A stretch of 64,000 nucleotides of DNA from Primula veris (taxonomy: Eukaryota; Streptophyta; Magnoliopsida; Ericales; Primulaceae): NCBI GenBank assembly GCA_963682055.1, contig OY821750.1, forward strand, positions 30,140,402 through 30,204,401, written 5' to 3'. The position numbers were made by a program, and so were the translations under genes. The notes under the pieces were generated by a model. It did not search any database, was not told the DNA's origin, and was given only the letters and a program-made list of their open reading frames with translations. Position 1 is the stretch's first letter, and the number at the start of each line of letters is the position of its first letter. Shown here piece after piece: positions 26,001 through 36,951 of this stretch.

Positions 26001-29000
26001 TGCTGGAATTTATGTTCGCTTATTTCTAAAAGATCCTAAGTTTCCGCTGAGAAATCCGAAAAGATTTCTAGAGGGGTTACTGGACCAATATCTCTCAGCA
26101 ATCTCAGCCACACATTTTGATCAAGTTATTGATCCCGAACTTCCCCTACTTCTATCAGCCGCATTGGTATCATTATTAAGGGTGCACCCTGCACTTGCAG
26201 ACCAAGTTGGGTATCTCGGATATGTTCCGAAACTCGTCTCTGCAGTGGCGTATGAAGGGAGAAGAGATACAATGTCATCTGATGAGATAAAGGTTGATGA
26301 TGGAATGTTCAAAAGTGAGGAGGGTTTGTCTGAGCCAAGTACGCCAACTCCTCAAGAACGTGTGCGTTTGAGTTGTTTGAGAGTTTTGCATCAACTTGCT
26401 GCTAGTACTACTTGTGCTGAAGCTATGGCTGCAACCAGTGTGGGAACACCACAGGTAGATACATAATACATTTGAGAAATCCTTTTTTTTAACGCCATGA
26501 TAGCAGCATAAAGATTAGAATAATACTTAAAAAGTCAATTTAGCTGTAGTGATAACTTGTTTTCATTGTTAATGAGAGGGCTATCCTGTCGTATATAACG
26601 ACAAATGCAGAGAAGTGGTCAACTATTTGATAAACCCTGAGATCTTGAATGATATAGTGATCATCCATTTGGGACGAAGCGAGTATTTTATAGTTACTAT
26701 TATGTAAAATTCGGCTGTATAAATTTTCTGGACTGCTATGTTCACCCTTGTGGTTTATGACGTGATTTGACATGTATGCTTATTTCTTTTCTGTACCATT
26801 GTGCAAAATGTGTGAATACTGTATAATATTTCTGGAACATCGGATCCTCTACATTTTCTTAACAAGTCTTATCATTTCTTTTCCAGGTCTTTTATTTGAG
26901 ATAATTGTAGGATTAGAGAATATTCTCCCTCCATCCCGTCCCGTCACAATTGGCTTGTTTTTTGTTATCATCTGTCACTAGATTTATCATACTAAATCTT
27001 TTGAGAGAGTAATTATGTATTTAATTTCTGAGGTTACTTATAAAATTTCTCAGGTTGCAGTCTTATCATTTTCTGGACTGCTGTGTTCACCCTTATTCTA
27101 TATATTTATACCCATATAATGTTTATTTATGAACAAATATAAACTACCATTTTTCTTCGAGGAGATTTTTTTTTTTGGTTTCATCTACTTTGACTACTTT
27201 GTTTTAATCTGTGTGAAGTTGAAGTAAAACTATCTTTTTGGGATGGACGAATTATATCAGTATATACTTCTAAATAGCATTTTGAGATGTCCAGTAATTT
27301 GTTTACAAGTTATTGGTTTCAGCTGGGAGGGTGTCCATCCTCTTCTTCTTGCACTTTCTAGCCTTGTCTTTCTTTGGTCATCGAAGTTTTATGTTTCATA
27401 GTCTTCATACATACTAAATTGATAGTTCAAGTACTATTTGCGCTACGGTAATTGGCTTGTAATGATAACTAGACTTTGTGTTTCTTTCAGGTTGTACCTC
27501 TTCTAATGAAAGCTATTGGATGGCCTGGTGGAAGTATCTTAGCTCTGGAGACATTAAAACGTGTTGTTGTGGCTGGCAATCGAGCTAGGGATGCTCTTGT
27601 CGCCCAAGGCCTTAAGTGAGTACAAATCTCAATTTATTTAGCTCGTTGGAGTTACATAATCAATTTATGACCTTTATTAGTTCGGGATAATTCCGAGTGT
27701 TTCTTTTCACCATAACGTCTTTCGAATAGATTTTGATATACTCTCGGTAGTTCCAAACTGTTAGAAAATGATCAACATTGCTGTTAGTAGCTGTGCCTAT
27801 GAAAAACTGGCAGTACAGATCATGCGGGTTGGTTGCATATAGATACTAGAATAGCTTTTTGTTTGGTCGAAGTCTTAAATACGACCCTTTCTTTCCAGCT
27901 TGTCAAGAATGAACATCGCTGGTTATAGATGTACGATATATAACTGATTACAAGTTAGTCTGGTTTCTATCTCTATAAGTATTGCATTGTCTAGGAACTA
28001 AAAAGAAGATGACATGTGGAAAAGTATATCTAGTCGTGATATTCGCACCCTCTCAGTTCTCTAGTATTAACTGGGTTTTTCAGATTGCTAATGTCTAATA
28101 GAAGATAACCTCGGATGTCATTATGTATTTGTAATCATTTTTAGCCATAGTACAATTGTATAATGCTGTCCACCTTTTAGATCTTTAACACCTAAGAGAT
28201 CCATTTGAGGAATTTAAAGATTTCTTGCAGTAAATTATTGATTTAGCCTTTTCTTTTTTTGAAGTAATTATCAATTTAGCTTCTTCGTGCTAATCATGTT
28301 GTTTTTGTACAACAGTTTTATTACCTTCATGTTTATTAACTTATTGTTAATTAATGCAGGGTTGGCCTTGTCGAAGTGCTTTTAGGCCTTCTGGACTGGA
28401 GAGCTGGGGGAAGGAATGGGCTCTGTTCTCAAATGAAGTGGAATGAATCTGAAGCATCAATTGGACGAGTGCTTGCTATTGAGGTTGGTTTAAATGTTTG
28501 ATGTTCAATGTATTTCATAGTAAACTCATTTGTCTGTATTGCAAATAATTGAACTTCTCTATCATGTTTCTGTTATTTATTTGATTGTACACTTGGTTTC
28601 CAAGAATCTTCTACTTTAGGTTTGGTCGAACTATTACACCTGTTAAGATTTTGTTATTTTTAATCTCCATTCATAAAGTTCTCTCTTTGGCCTCTCTACT
28701 CAAGTTAGCGAGGAAAAAGTTTCTTTAATATGGAATTTTGTATGGGTTTGGTTAAAACTATTAGGGCTGTAGATTTGTTGCTTTTTTTTACCTCTTTTTA
28801 TAAATGCATCTTTTAAGGGAAACAATGTTAGCCTGGTGGTTATTTTCTTTGACGTGGAAGTTCAATTAATATTGTTACTCTGCTTTGAGGATTTTTTTTG
28901 GCTTTCTTATGGCGAAGTGTTACGATCTTATGTCTTTTTCCCTTCACATTCATTCCGCAGGTTTTGCATGCATTTGCCACTGAGGGTGCCCATTGCAGTA

Positions 29001-29955
29001 AAGTGCGTGACATTTTGGACAGCTCTAATGTAAGTTTTCAAGTGTTAGGTTCCCCATACATACTAAATTTTTACCAGTTCCTTGCACTTTGCACTTATTA
29101 TCGTAAATTCTTGTGACTTTTTTTCTCTAGCTACTTTGCTCTTTACGATATGTATATGAATGAATAATGTCCTTTTGTCTCTGTAACTATCGTCTCCTAA
29201 CATCTAACCTTGAAGATTGATTTCACTCATGAAAGTTACGGGAGAAAAGCCCATATATATGTCTTTCGTAAGAACTACAGAAGCAAAAGTTTATGGAGAG
29301 ATTTTGAATTTTTCAGTAAAAGTCAACTAATTGAAAATATTTGCTTAAATTTGGAAAAAAACCTGCAGCATCAGTATGCTCTCTTCAGAAACTTATGGGT
29401 TGATTAGTTTTGATACATTATTCATGCATATATACTGTATACATATATGCAAGTAAAATTGAGCTTATTAAACGATATCGATTAAACATGCGTATAGAGT
29501 TAAATGTAAAATCTATTCTCTCTGTTTATATACTGTAAATGCTAATTTAAGCACCCCACAGGCATAAGTAAAACGTTACAACTGTTGTTATGGCGAGGTT
29601 TTTATTGTTTTAGCAGTTGGAAACTATATCAAACAAAGTGCAAAGTGCTGTTACTTATGTCGGGGTTGATTTTGTTACTAATTGTGTTATAAATGACATT
29701 AGTAAACCTATCTTCTTTTCCACTCATTATTTGGCAACTGAACCTTGTGTTTTACAGGTTTGGAGTGCTTATAAAGATCAAAAGCACGATTTATTTCTTC
29801 CTTCAAATGCACAAACATCTGCTGCTGGAGTAGCTGGCTTAATAGAAAGTTCATCATCTAGACTTACATATGCTCTCCCAGCTCCACCCCCGCAATCCAA
29901 CTCTTCAACGAAGCCTCCTCCTACCGACTTAAATGGGAGAAGGGATTTGCTCTAG
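5068..29955 (+). CDS. GRV2: DnaJ homolog subfamily C protein GRV2/KATAMARI2 (plant RME-8), complete, 24 coding exons
   Basis: Exons: 5068-5529, 7604-7834, 8329-8416, 8499-8707, 8912-9013, 9116-9178, 9282-9821, 10459-11401, 11763-12469, 13885-14247, 15227-15367, 17257-17649, 18429-18923, 19305-19528, 20002-20346, 21762-22056, 22669-23070, 24020-24365, 25056-25399, 25999-26454, 27491-27615, 28360-28483, 28961-29029, 29758-29955. They join in phase to 7665 nt (2554 codons plus TAG), the length I recall for the Arabidopsis protein. The ATG at 5068 (MDFVNRN) is the first in frame and matches the known start (MDSV). Landmarks: N-terminal PH-like region ([19 protein letters not shown]); serine-rich insert near residue 15; GYF_2 domain at about 1170-1226; DnaJ domain in exon 13 with HPD at about 1557; armadillo-like helical repeats over the rest. 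RME-8 proteins sit on endosomes and recruit Hsc70 for sorting and vacuolar transport; in plants loss affects gravitropism. All introns are GT-AG except intron 16 (GC-AG). No frameshift or stop seen; the gene looks functional. Confidence 0.96.
5849..6206. mobile_element. Foldback MITE in GRV2 intron 1
   Basis: The left arm (GGGAAAAAAACTGTTTAGTA, then a diverged CCATTTTAGTACTCAACC) is complemented by the right arm (GGTTGGTACCAAGATGG ... TACTAAACAGATTTTTCCCC). Arms are about 60 bp with mismatches; the interior is non-coding. The superfamily is unclear because no clean target duplication was found. Confidence 0.65.
9957..10355. mobile_element. MITE with TTTTAGTCCTT inverted ends in GRV2 intron 7
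   Basis: The left end (GTCATTTTTAGTCCTT, then TAGTTTATGTCC) pairs with the right end (GGACAGAGACTAAAGATG, then AAGGACTAAAATTGAAAT). Exact termini and target duplication are not resolved. Confidence 0.5.
12720..12960 (-). other. Possible captured gene fragment, antisense within GRV2 intron 9
   Basis: On the minus strand a CT-rich tract (13004-13026), like a 5' leader, is followed by an ATG (12955-12957; [14 protein letters not shown]) and a 69-codon open stretch in another frame (ends near 12719) containing [14 protein letters not shown] and [11 protein letters not shown]. This interval is more GC-rich and protein-like than the rest of the intron. I do not recognise the protein. It may be a fragment of a host gene carried in by a transposon, or chance. 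Confidence 0.2.
13232..13360 (-). mobile_element. tRNA-type SINE remnant in GRV2 intron 9
   Basis: Read on the minus strand the sequence has TCACGTGTTCAGAATC (a pol III B-box-like GTTCRANNC), then a segment with TCTTGCAAAAAGGCAAG followed by GCCTATCTACCCCG. The CTTGCAAAAAGGCA motif is typical of the Au family of plant SINEs. It is diverged and without a clear tail, so an old copy. Confidence 0.55.
16334..16557. mobile_element. Stowaway-type foldback MITE in GRV2 intron 11
   Basis: The right end is TTTAAACGGAGGGAGTA. The left arm (AAAATTGTACGTCCACCACG ... GTGCAACTTTGACCAACC) is the near inverted complement of the right arm (CCGGTCAAAGTTGCATG ... GTGGTGGACAAACAATTTT). The left terminus is decayed. 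Confidence 0.65.
22057..22668 (+). other. GRV2: GC-AG intron (GRV2 intron 16)
   Basis: Exon 16 ends CCTGAG and the intron starts GCAAGT; it ends TTGTTGCAG. Only this boundary keeps the frame and restores the conserved junction [11 protein letters not shown]. The nearest GT (four bases on) would shift the frame. GC-AG introns are about 1% of plant introns and need a good match at the other donor positions, as here (GAG|GCAAGT). Confidence 0.85.
23105..23470. repeat. Diverged repeat rich in CAATTAGTACACCATCA in GRV2 intron 17
   Basis: Variants of ACAATTAGTACACCATCA occur at about 23213, 23277 and 23335, interleaved with AAAATT/TTAAAA stretches. A similar composition (TTAGTACATCATTAAAACC) occurs in intron 19 (25550-25830). 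It looks like remains of a small non-coding element present in both introns; ends are not defined. Confidence 0.35.
23571..23811. mobile_element. Stowaway-type MITE in GRV2 intron 17
   Basis: The left end is CTCCCCAGTCCCCTCATCCC after TA (23569-23570); the right end is AATTTGGGACAGAGGGAG before TA (23812-23813). Partly decayed inverted termini, 241 bp. Confidence 0.65.
23837..23995. repeat. Short relative of the CATTCACTTC repeat array
   Basis: The order AATTACCTTTTAGTG, AGTAATTCCC, ACTAATTCCC, TCTATTTTTT and CACTGAAGTGAATGAGAG matches the left end of the array at about 55779-55960. It ends only about 25 bp before the acceptor of exon 18. Confidence 0.45.
24876..24970. repeat. Two-copy tandem repeat in GRV2 intron 18
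   Basis: GTTGCCTATAAGTACA and CTGTATGATTGTAAAACTCA occur twice in the same order with a period of about 53 bp. No gene content. Confidence 0.7.
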
Positions 29956-31246
29956 CTTGCGAAATGACTTTTTTTTGAGTCATTTTGGTAATTTGTATAG
30001 TATATATATACATATATTGTACAGTTGATTCCTTAGCTTTTTCTCCTCTTTTGAGGCTGATAGGGGGATAAATTTTCAGATATAAAGGTTGGGATGATAA
30101 TCGCGATCTCCGATTTGATGTGAGGTGGGTTTAGTGTGTAAATTTTGTTTATTGTCCGATTTTCCTATAAAGCTTGAGGCTATTTTTGGTTTGGAAGTTT
30201 AGAGTATTGGTTTATGCAGTGATTTTTCGTTGTCAATTTGCTGGATGTTTATCTTTCCTTTATATCCGTAAATTGCACTTGGATTTGAAGATAAGAAATA
30301 CCCTAGATAGATTATGTGTACCTGCTGAAAACTTGTAATGTAATAATGGTTATTACATTCTAATTTGCCATCAAATTGACTGACAACCTAGTACTATTCT
30401 ACACAAATAGATTCTGAAATTCCACTTGATCACCATTTCAAATTTTGTACTAGTTGCACTTTAAAAATCCTACTCTCAGTCACCTTTAAGTTAAAGACGG
30501 GATCCCCTCTTACTCATATTGGGCTGGGTCTCGGAAGCTGGCGTGTATCACTTATATTAGAGGGTTTTTTGGTTCTGCCTATGATTACCAGGGGGGAAAT
30601 GAAACAGGAAACATGAAACAGGGAGGGAAGTAAAAATAGGAAATGTAACAGGAAATAGAGACGTGAAACGTGAAAAAGATGGAACAATAATAGTAAGATA
30701 TATACAAGTGAAACAATGAGAAAGGGCATATGAGAAGTGGCTGCGGGAAATGGAAAATGTAGTTTTTAAAAGGAAAATGGATTTTCTGGTAGCTGTAGTT
30801 TGCCTAATGACGAATTATCACTGGATATTTTTTGTCGATGAGTATGCTACCAGACTAAGAGTAAACTTTTTATATTTTTTGTGCACAACCAAGAGGGCTG
30901 TTTAAATTTAAGAATGATGATGAAGTTAAGACGAAGTGACAACTTAGTGCTTGGAGCATACACACCAAATCCTTGTAGTGGTGTGATCTTCCTTAATTCT
31001 TAATAATTTATTTTGTTTGATGACCTTGGTAATTATCGATCCTGAATTCCAACTTATAAGCACGATAAAGTCCTAAAAATATTAATCGGTTTATTACCAA
31101 TATAATGACAATTTAATTGTGAGCACGATACAACTTCATACAGAACTAGTTAAAAGGCTGATGGATGAATAATATACATGTATCTTTTTTAAAGCAACAG
31201 ATTTTGGAGACTTGCTCAGGCAGAGTTATGTCACAATTACCTCTCA
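29956..31246 (+). other. GRV2 3' UTR and downstream intergenic DNA
   Basis: AT-rich sequence follows the stop, with a TATATATATACATATAT stretch at 30000-30018. The 3' UTR probably ends within the first few hundred bases, but I see no decisive poly(A) signal. From about 30500 to 31246 I see no genes or clear repeats. Confidence 0.4.
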
Positions 31247-31254
31247 TATTCAAT

Positions 31255-31665
31255 TTTTTTTTTAGAGTTTATAATGTACTAATCATCTAAAGTTTCATCT
31301 AACGGATGAAATTAAAACAATCAAACGGTATAGATTTATACGTAAGTTTTTTAATTTTCTTTTTATATGATTTTAATATATAAAATACAAATTATGATTT
31401 TGTAAATTAAAAACTAACTTTACAACACAATAAAAAACCAAACAAAATTATAGAATCCTAGTTGAAACTACCATAAATTTAAGTAATATTTAAAAATAGT
31501 AAAAAAATCAATGATTTTAATATATCTTATTTTATATATTAAAATTATATAAAAAGAAAATTACAAAACGCACGCATAAATCTAGATCATTGGATTGTTT
31601 TAATTTCATCTCTTATATGAAACTCTAGAGGATATGAATGATTATGAAGTTTAGAGAATTTGAAT
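31255..31665. mobile_element. Foldback MITE with arms of about 100 bp
   Basis: The left arm (31288-31392: GTTTCATCT, GATGAAATTAAAACAATC, TATAGATTTATACGTAAG, TTTTCTTTTTATAT) is the near inverted complement of the right arm (31525-31630: ATATAAAAAGAAAATTA, CGCATAAATCTAGATC, GATTGTTTTAATTTCATC). Weaker complementarity continues outward. Non-coding. Confidence 0.75.
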
Positions 31666-31707
31666 CACCCTCTTAGAAGTTAGAAATTAAAACGAATCAA
31701 ATCTTTT

Positions 31708-32403
31708 AGAGCATATACAATAGTATTGTTAACTTTTTATTTAAGTAGTGACACATCATCATTTAAAAATCTATTAAATGACACATAGATATATTAAGTT
31801 AAACACCCACATTAGTTTTAACTTTAATAATGTTATATATTTTAATTAAAAATTAATTATCCAAAATATAGGACTTATCTGTTTTTTCTACGCCATACAT
31901 TAGCGTCAAATTTCAAAAATATATAATTTTAGAAACAGGAAAATAAGTTATTCTATTTTCAACATATCTTTATTTTAAAATTCAATTGTAAACAAAGAGC
32001 CGGGTCAAACAAACCGTGAGTTCAAGTTAATACTGAATACCAAGAAAATATTTCAAGTAAATACTGAATACCAAGAAAATATTTCAAGTAAATAATGAAT
32101 ACCAAAAAAATATGTACAATATTATGAATAACTGCTAGGTCAAAATAAAGAAAATAAATAGTAGTATGCGTACATAGAAAATATATGCGTGAGATGCCAA
32201 GTTTTAAGAAATAACATTTAATTGTGGGTGAGTTTGACATTTTTACCATGCCATCAAATAATAACAATTAAAAAGATTGTTATTTTTAACATCTATAAAG
32301 TTAACACACACTTTAACACACCTAATGGAGAGACAAAATTGCATTGTTAACTAGCATTTCTAGTTAATAATAGAGATAATAACAATATTGTAGATACTCT
32401 TAA
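31708..32403. mobile_element. Non-autonomous DNA transposon remnant with TTAGAGCATATACAATAG-like ends
   Basis: The left end TTAGAGCATATACAATAGTA pairs with the right end AACAATATTGTAGATACTCTTAA. Internal TTAACACACC and GTTAACTAGC segments are non-coding. Ends of this type (GAGCATCYACAATG) are common in plant hAT and Harbinger MITEs; I cannot choose between them. It contains a minisatellite. Confidence 0.5.
32021..32112. repeat. 31-bp minisatellite, three copies
   Basis: A unit beginning ACTGAATACCAAGAAAATAT is repeated three times with few changes inside the element above. Confidence 0.8.
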
Positions 32404-33189
32404 ATTTTAAACTTTGATACAAAGTTGCGAACTGATTAAGGAAACGGTTTGCATATACTTTGAGAATATATTTATATCATAAATAGATCTTTTGGATGCA
32501 ATGCTACTAATCCCGTTACTGAATTTGTTGATTTGGGAAGCAATTTTGAGGTCTAAGTTAATATTTTACAATTTTCTCTTTACTCAAGACTCATATAGAA
32601 GTATGTGTTTTTTATTTAATCAAGACTAATAAAATGCTAATAACGGGACGCTATAACTCAAGAAAGTTATGATGCCGTAAAAATGTAGGTAGACAATTAT
32701 TTATGTGAATAACCTCGGCTAAAAAAAAAATAAAATCCAAATAGCTACGGAATTAGTGACGATATTTTTTGTTACGAGTTTATTAGCGACGGTTTTTGTG
32801 ACGGCTTTATGACAGTTTAGTCAATTTGTGACAGATTTGTGACAGTTTTTTAAATTAGTGACAGGCTTATGATAGATTTTGACTCTCGTTTAATTAAACA
32901 TTATTTCATAGTGTGATGTAAGTAAATATTACTAGTAAAATTTATGTGTTGTCATGTTTATGTACATGTGTCATTTGCTAGGTTTGATAGTTCCCAGCAT
33001 TTATTTTGGAAGTTGGGCGCACTTTTGATAATTTAGAAATGAATTATTACTACTACAATTTTGAATCTTTGATAGTCCGATGGCATGCATGCATTATGCA
33101 TAACATACATTGAAAGTTAAGGAAGCACTTTGCAAGTGATTCATGTCTTTACAATTTTACCTTTTTTTTTTTTGGGTTGTTTGCTTTCT
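32404..33189. other. Intergenic DNA, no gene seen
   Basis: The only structure is a short GTGACGG/GTGACAG-rich patch (32757-32880: AGCGACGGTTTTTGTGACGG), reminiscent of sub-terminal repeats of CACTA elements, without a recognisable terminus. Confidence 0.35.
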
Positions 33190-34230
33190 GATATGGCATT
33201 TCAACCCTTCTCCAAATTCCAAATTATGAAAAGATTTAAGCGTGTAACAGGGTCGGCCCAAGCCCAAGCCTTGGCCTTGGGTAACAAAAAATCGATTTTT
33301 TTAGGGGCAACTCCACGATGGTCAAATACAATTTTATTTTAAATTATTATAGATATTTAAAAGTAAATATATGGCAAATGAAGTGTGTAGACTAGTGATT
33401 AAACTTACTTAACTGTTTTGATAGTTTTTATATTGGTTTAAGGTTCAAAACCGTTGCTTAACATTTTTATTTAACTTTTTTTTTATTTCCCTTTCTATCA
33501 TGGGCAAAAAAGAAATTATAAGCTTCGGGCAACAATAAATACCGGGCTGCCTCTGGCGTGTAATAGACTAACAGTAAATATTTCTCCGATGTAGTTTTGC
33601 GAGGCGGAAAAGTAACTGCTGAAATTTTTTGATAAAACGAACTACGAACTATATGATGGACATAATTTGGTTTGGCCCTCATAGTTTCTATAGCACATCT
33701 ACGTCAATAATTCGGATGAATTTCCGACCAAAACGGGACCACTTTGATCTTTTTTTAAAACTTACAAACCATTAATGTAGTTATATTAAGTATAAATCCT
33801 AAAGTAATAGGAGCTATTTTGTAATGTACCCTAAAGTTATTTCAAAGAAAACTTATTAAAGGAATGGCATGGTGAAATTATTTTGTAGTCATATATGGAC
33901 TCTCTCTATATCTCTTGAAAAAGTACCTTATTAAAACTTCCTTGTCTCCCAGCTCAAAGGGGTACCTTTTTAGGTAAAACTTATTTTTCTTTAATTTTAT
34001 GAATTTCGCTTTTACTTTTAGATAGCAAGCAGTTAACTTATTTTTCTTTAATTTTTTGATCCTTTGCAAATCCAGTCTGAATCTAGCTTGTAACTTATAA
34101 GGCACATTTTAGGCTCATTATCATGTAAAGCAGTATTCAATTCCCTCCAATTTAAGTTAACTAAAATAATTAAAAGAAGTGAAATGCTTTAGTTCCTGCT
34201 ACAAATATGTTTGCTAAGTTTTTATTTTAG
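33190..34230 (+). promoter_or_regulatory. Upstream block of FATB copy A, duplicated upstream of copy C
   Basis: This matches 50460-51010 in order: GGCATTTCAACCC near the start, AGTATAAATCC, AGGAGCT, AATGTAC, CTCTCTCTATATCTCTTGAAAAAG (33900-33923 and 50769-50792), and GAAGTGAAATGC. The CTCTATATCTC segment conserved in both copies could be the core promoter. A 5' UTR intron ending at about 35511 (TTTGTAG just before the ATG) is then likely, since both copies keep an acceptor-like TAG there. The promoter role is inferred. Confidence 0.5.
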
Positions 34231-34702
34231 TTGAGATTTTTTGCTCTGAAAATCATGTTTGGCAAAGTTAAACACAGAAGAGAAAAAACTTGATTCAAAC
34301 CCTAAAAAGGCTACAAAAAGTTATTTTTTTTGCGATTTTTAGCCGATGAAGCTTTTGATGTTTGTTTATTTAGTAAAGATTTTGCATTTTAGGCCATGTT
34401 CTCACTTTTTAGTTTTTACTAGACTGGTTTTCTCTTAAAGCTCATGATCTGTCTTTTATATGGTATAGAACTCTTGGAAATTCATTTTTCATGGCTGTAG
34501 TACGTATGAATAGTCTAAAATAATAAGAGTATAAGTCAAAAACATTAAAAATGATATTTACTGTGAATCTGGGATGAAAGTATGTTGTATGGAATACTTA
34601 ATTTTTGGTAACTAATTACCTAGAACTCTATTTGGACTCTGTAATTTTCCAACCCCCAGCTTTAATTGAGTGGCAGAATTGGTCCCCATGCATAATTAAG
34701 AC

Positions 34703-35173
34703 GAAACTGGATTTTTATACTACATTTTTTCTGAAAAAACATAAAAACTGTACATTTTTTCTACGAACCGTACATTTTTTATTATATATGTTTAAAAGAT
34801 TTATTTTGAGAGATTTATATAAAAAAGTCATGTCTAAAAGATTTAGAATTTTTATAAAAAGTTCCTTTTTATTTTAAATATACGAATAGGTAATTTAGTT
34901 TTTTATATAACAAAAAATTCATGTTTAATTTCAAAAAAAAATCATTTTTTTATTCAAGGGACTAATTTTCAATTTTTACAAAATGCAGGGACTGAAATGT
35001 AAATTCTGTAAACTTAGGCAAACAGTAGAAAAAATGTACGGTTTGCCTGAAGTTTACAGAAATTACATTTCAGTCCATGCATTTCGTAAAAATTGCAATT
35101 CAGCCCAAACCGTAGGAAAAATGTACGGTTTTTACGTTTTTTCAGAAAAAATGTAGTATAAAAATCCAGCCTC
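34703..35173. mobile_element. Mutator-type MITE with a perfect 9-bp target duplication
   Basis: AATTAAGAC flanks it on both sides (34694-34702 and 35174-35182). The terminal repeats start GAAACTGGATTTTTATAC and, on the other strand, GAGGCTGGATTTTTATAC; complementarity continues through TACATTTTTTCTGAAAAAAC and the GTACATTTTTTCTACG segments. 471 bp, no coding capacity. Nine-base duplications and a terminal G indicate the Mutator superfamily. It lies in the leader region of FATB copy A. Confidence 0.85.
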
Positions 35174-35519
35174 AATTAAGACATGTAACATGTGCTTTGT
35201 ATGTTTTTTTTTTTCTTTCATATTTTAAATCTTAAAATACTCAAATTAGGAAGACAGTTGCATTTTAAATCTTTAGTTTCTTTTTTCTCCAAAAAGATAC
35301 TTGTTATATATTGGCATAGTGTTCTGTAGAATTGACTATCCTTGTTGTCTTTATACATGCCTGAATAATCACCTTCGGAAACTATAATGATTTAATCTGG
35401 GTCGTGAGGTAGTTTTTATTTCAAATCACCCTAAGATGGTATTTCTTTTTAGTGTGTTTTTAGTTCTTACATCTAAATGGTTATATATTCAATATTGACT
35501 TGGTTTGTAGATTAAAACT

Positions 35520-36914
35520 ATGGTCGCGATACGGGCTAGTTCTGGATTCTTTTCCGCTGCGTCCATGACACCAGAACCTGGTGCAAAGTCAGCGATCGGG
35601 ATTGGATTCGTGCCAAAAGAGGCTTATACACGTGGGCATAAACTTAAGGCCAATATTCAACTTCCTTTAAGGGCTAATGGTACCAAAATCTTAGCCGATG
35701 ATTTCAAAGATAGTCGATTTGATGAGAAGCAAATGGCGAGGTTTGGTTCGGGGACTTTTCTACCAAATAGTCATATTCATCGCCAATACTTCCCTATAAG
35801 ATCGTATGAGATCGGGCCCAACGGAACTGTCACATTAGAGACTCTAATGAGCCTTTTGCAGGTTAGTAAGTAATCTTCTTAATATTCAAAAATGTGTTGG
35901 TGCTCACAATTTCTTTTTTAGTCTTATTGAACAGCCGACATATTCGGTTTTTATTATGGCTGCAAAACCATTTTTTTGAGGAGTAATAATATTAAACATA
36001 ATTATTTTTTATAGAAATTTTTGGTGATAGCTCCTAATCGAATCATTAACAAACAAATATACCAATCATATTTATGAACATTTGTTTGTAAACTTTTTCC
36101 GGTCAAACTCTTATAAAGACCGATTACTAATACATTTGTTTGTTTGCAATTTTTTTTAAATGTTGGTGTCATTTTGAATCTATTGTAACTATCACCGACC
36201 CGTCTCATTAAATTTTCTATCTAATTCTAACTACTTTCTGTCACAACTTTTATGTCCTAATTTTCCCACTTGACATGTTTGCTATTTTGTAGTATGTACC
36301 AACAAATTTAAAGGATGCTCAAGATACCACTTCACCTCAAATTAGAAACTCAAATGCTTTAATTCAAAATTTGTAGATAATTTATATAGCTTAAAAAGGT
36401 TTTGCAAAAATTCCCCTAATCCAATATACCTCAAATTTGAGGTGATCTAATCCTCCTTTCGAATATATTATCTGCAAGTGATGGCGATCTAGACAAATTT
36501 TGATAATAAAAAATGTTGTTAAAATAGAAAAACAGTACCAAATATATGAGAAAAGTGGTAGGTAGATGGTGTGATTAGATCGAGTTGAGCTTTTTTGTTA
36601 GAAACTTAGAATTGATAAATAGTTAAATTTTTCTCATTTTTTAATTAGAAGTATTAAAGTAGGATTATAATGAACTTGATGAGCGACTTAAATTGCATTC
36701 GAAAATAATGAATAATGATCTCTGACTATATATTACATGGAATTACATCATCAATTAAATGACTTATAAATATAACTTGACCATGACATTGACATGCAAG
36801 TAGTTTAATTGAAATTGAAATGATTTTTTTTTTACGAGTAGATTGTTAATTCCATTTTACTAGTTAACTTTTCCGGAAAGTACAGTTTGTTATTCACATA
36901 ATCATATATTCATA

Positions 36915-36951
<37 letters not shown>

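Noticed and set aside
26919..27255. Stowaway-like ends (CTCCCTCCATCCCGTCCCG and TTTTGGGATGGACG)
   Set aside because: The right end is too degenerate and the interior does not fold; possible but not supported.
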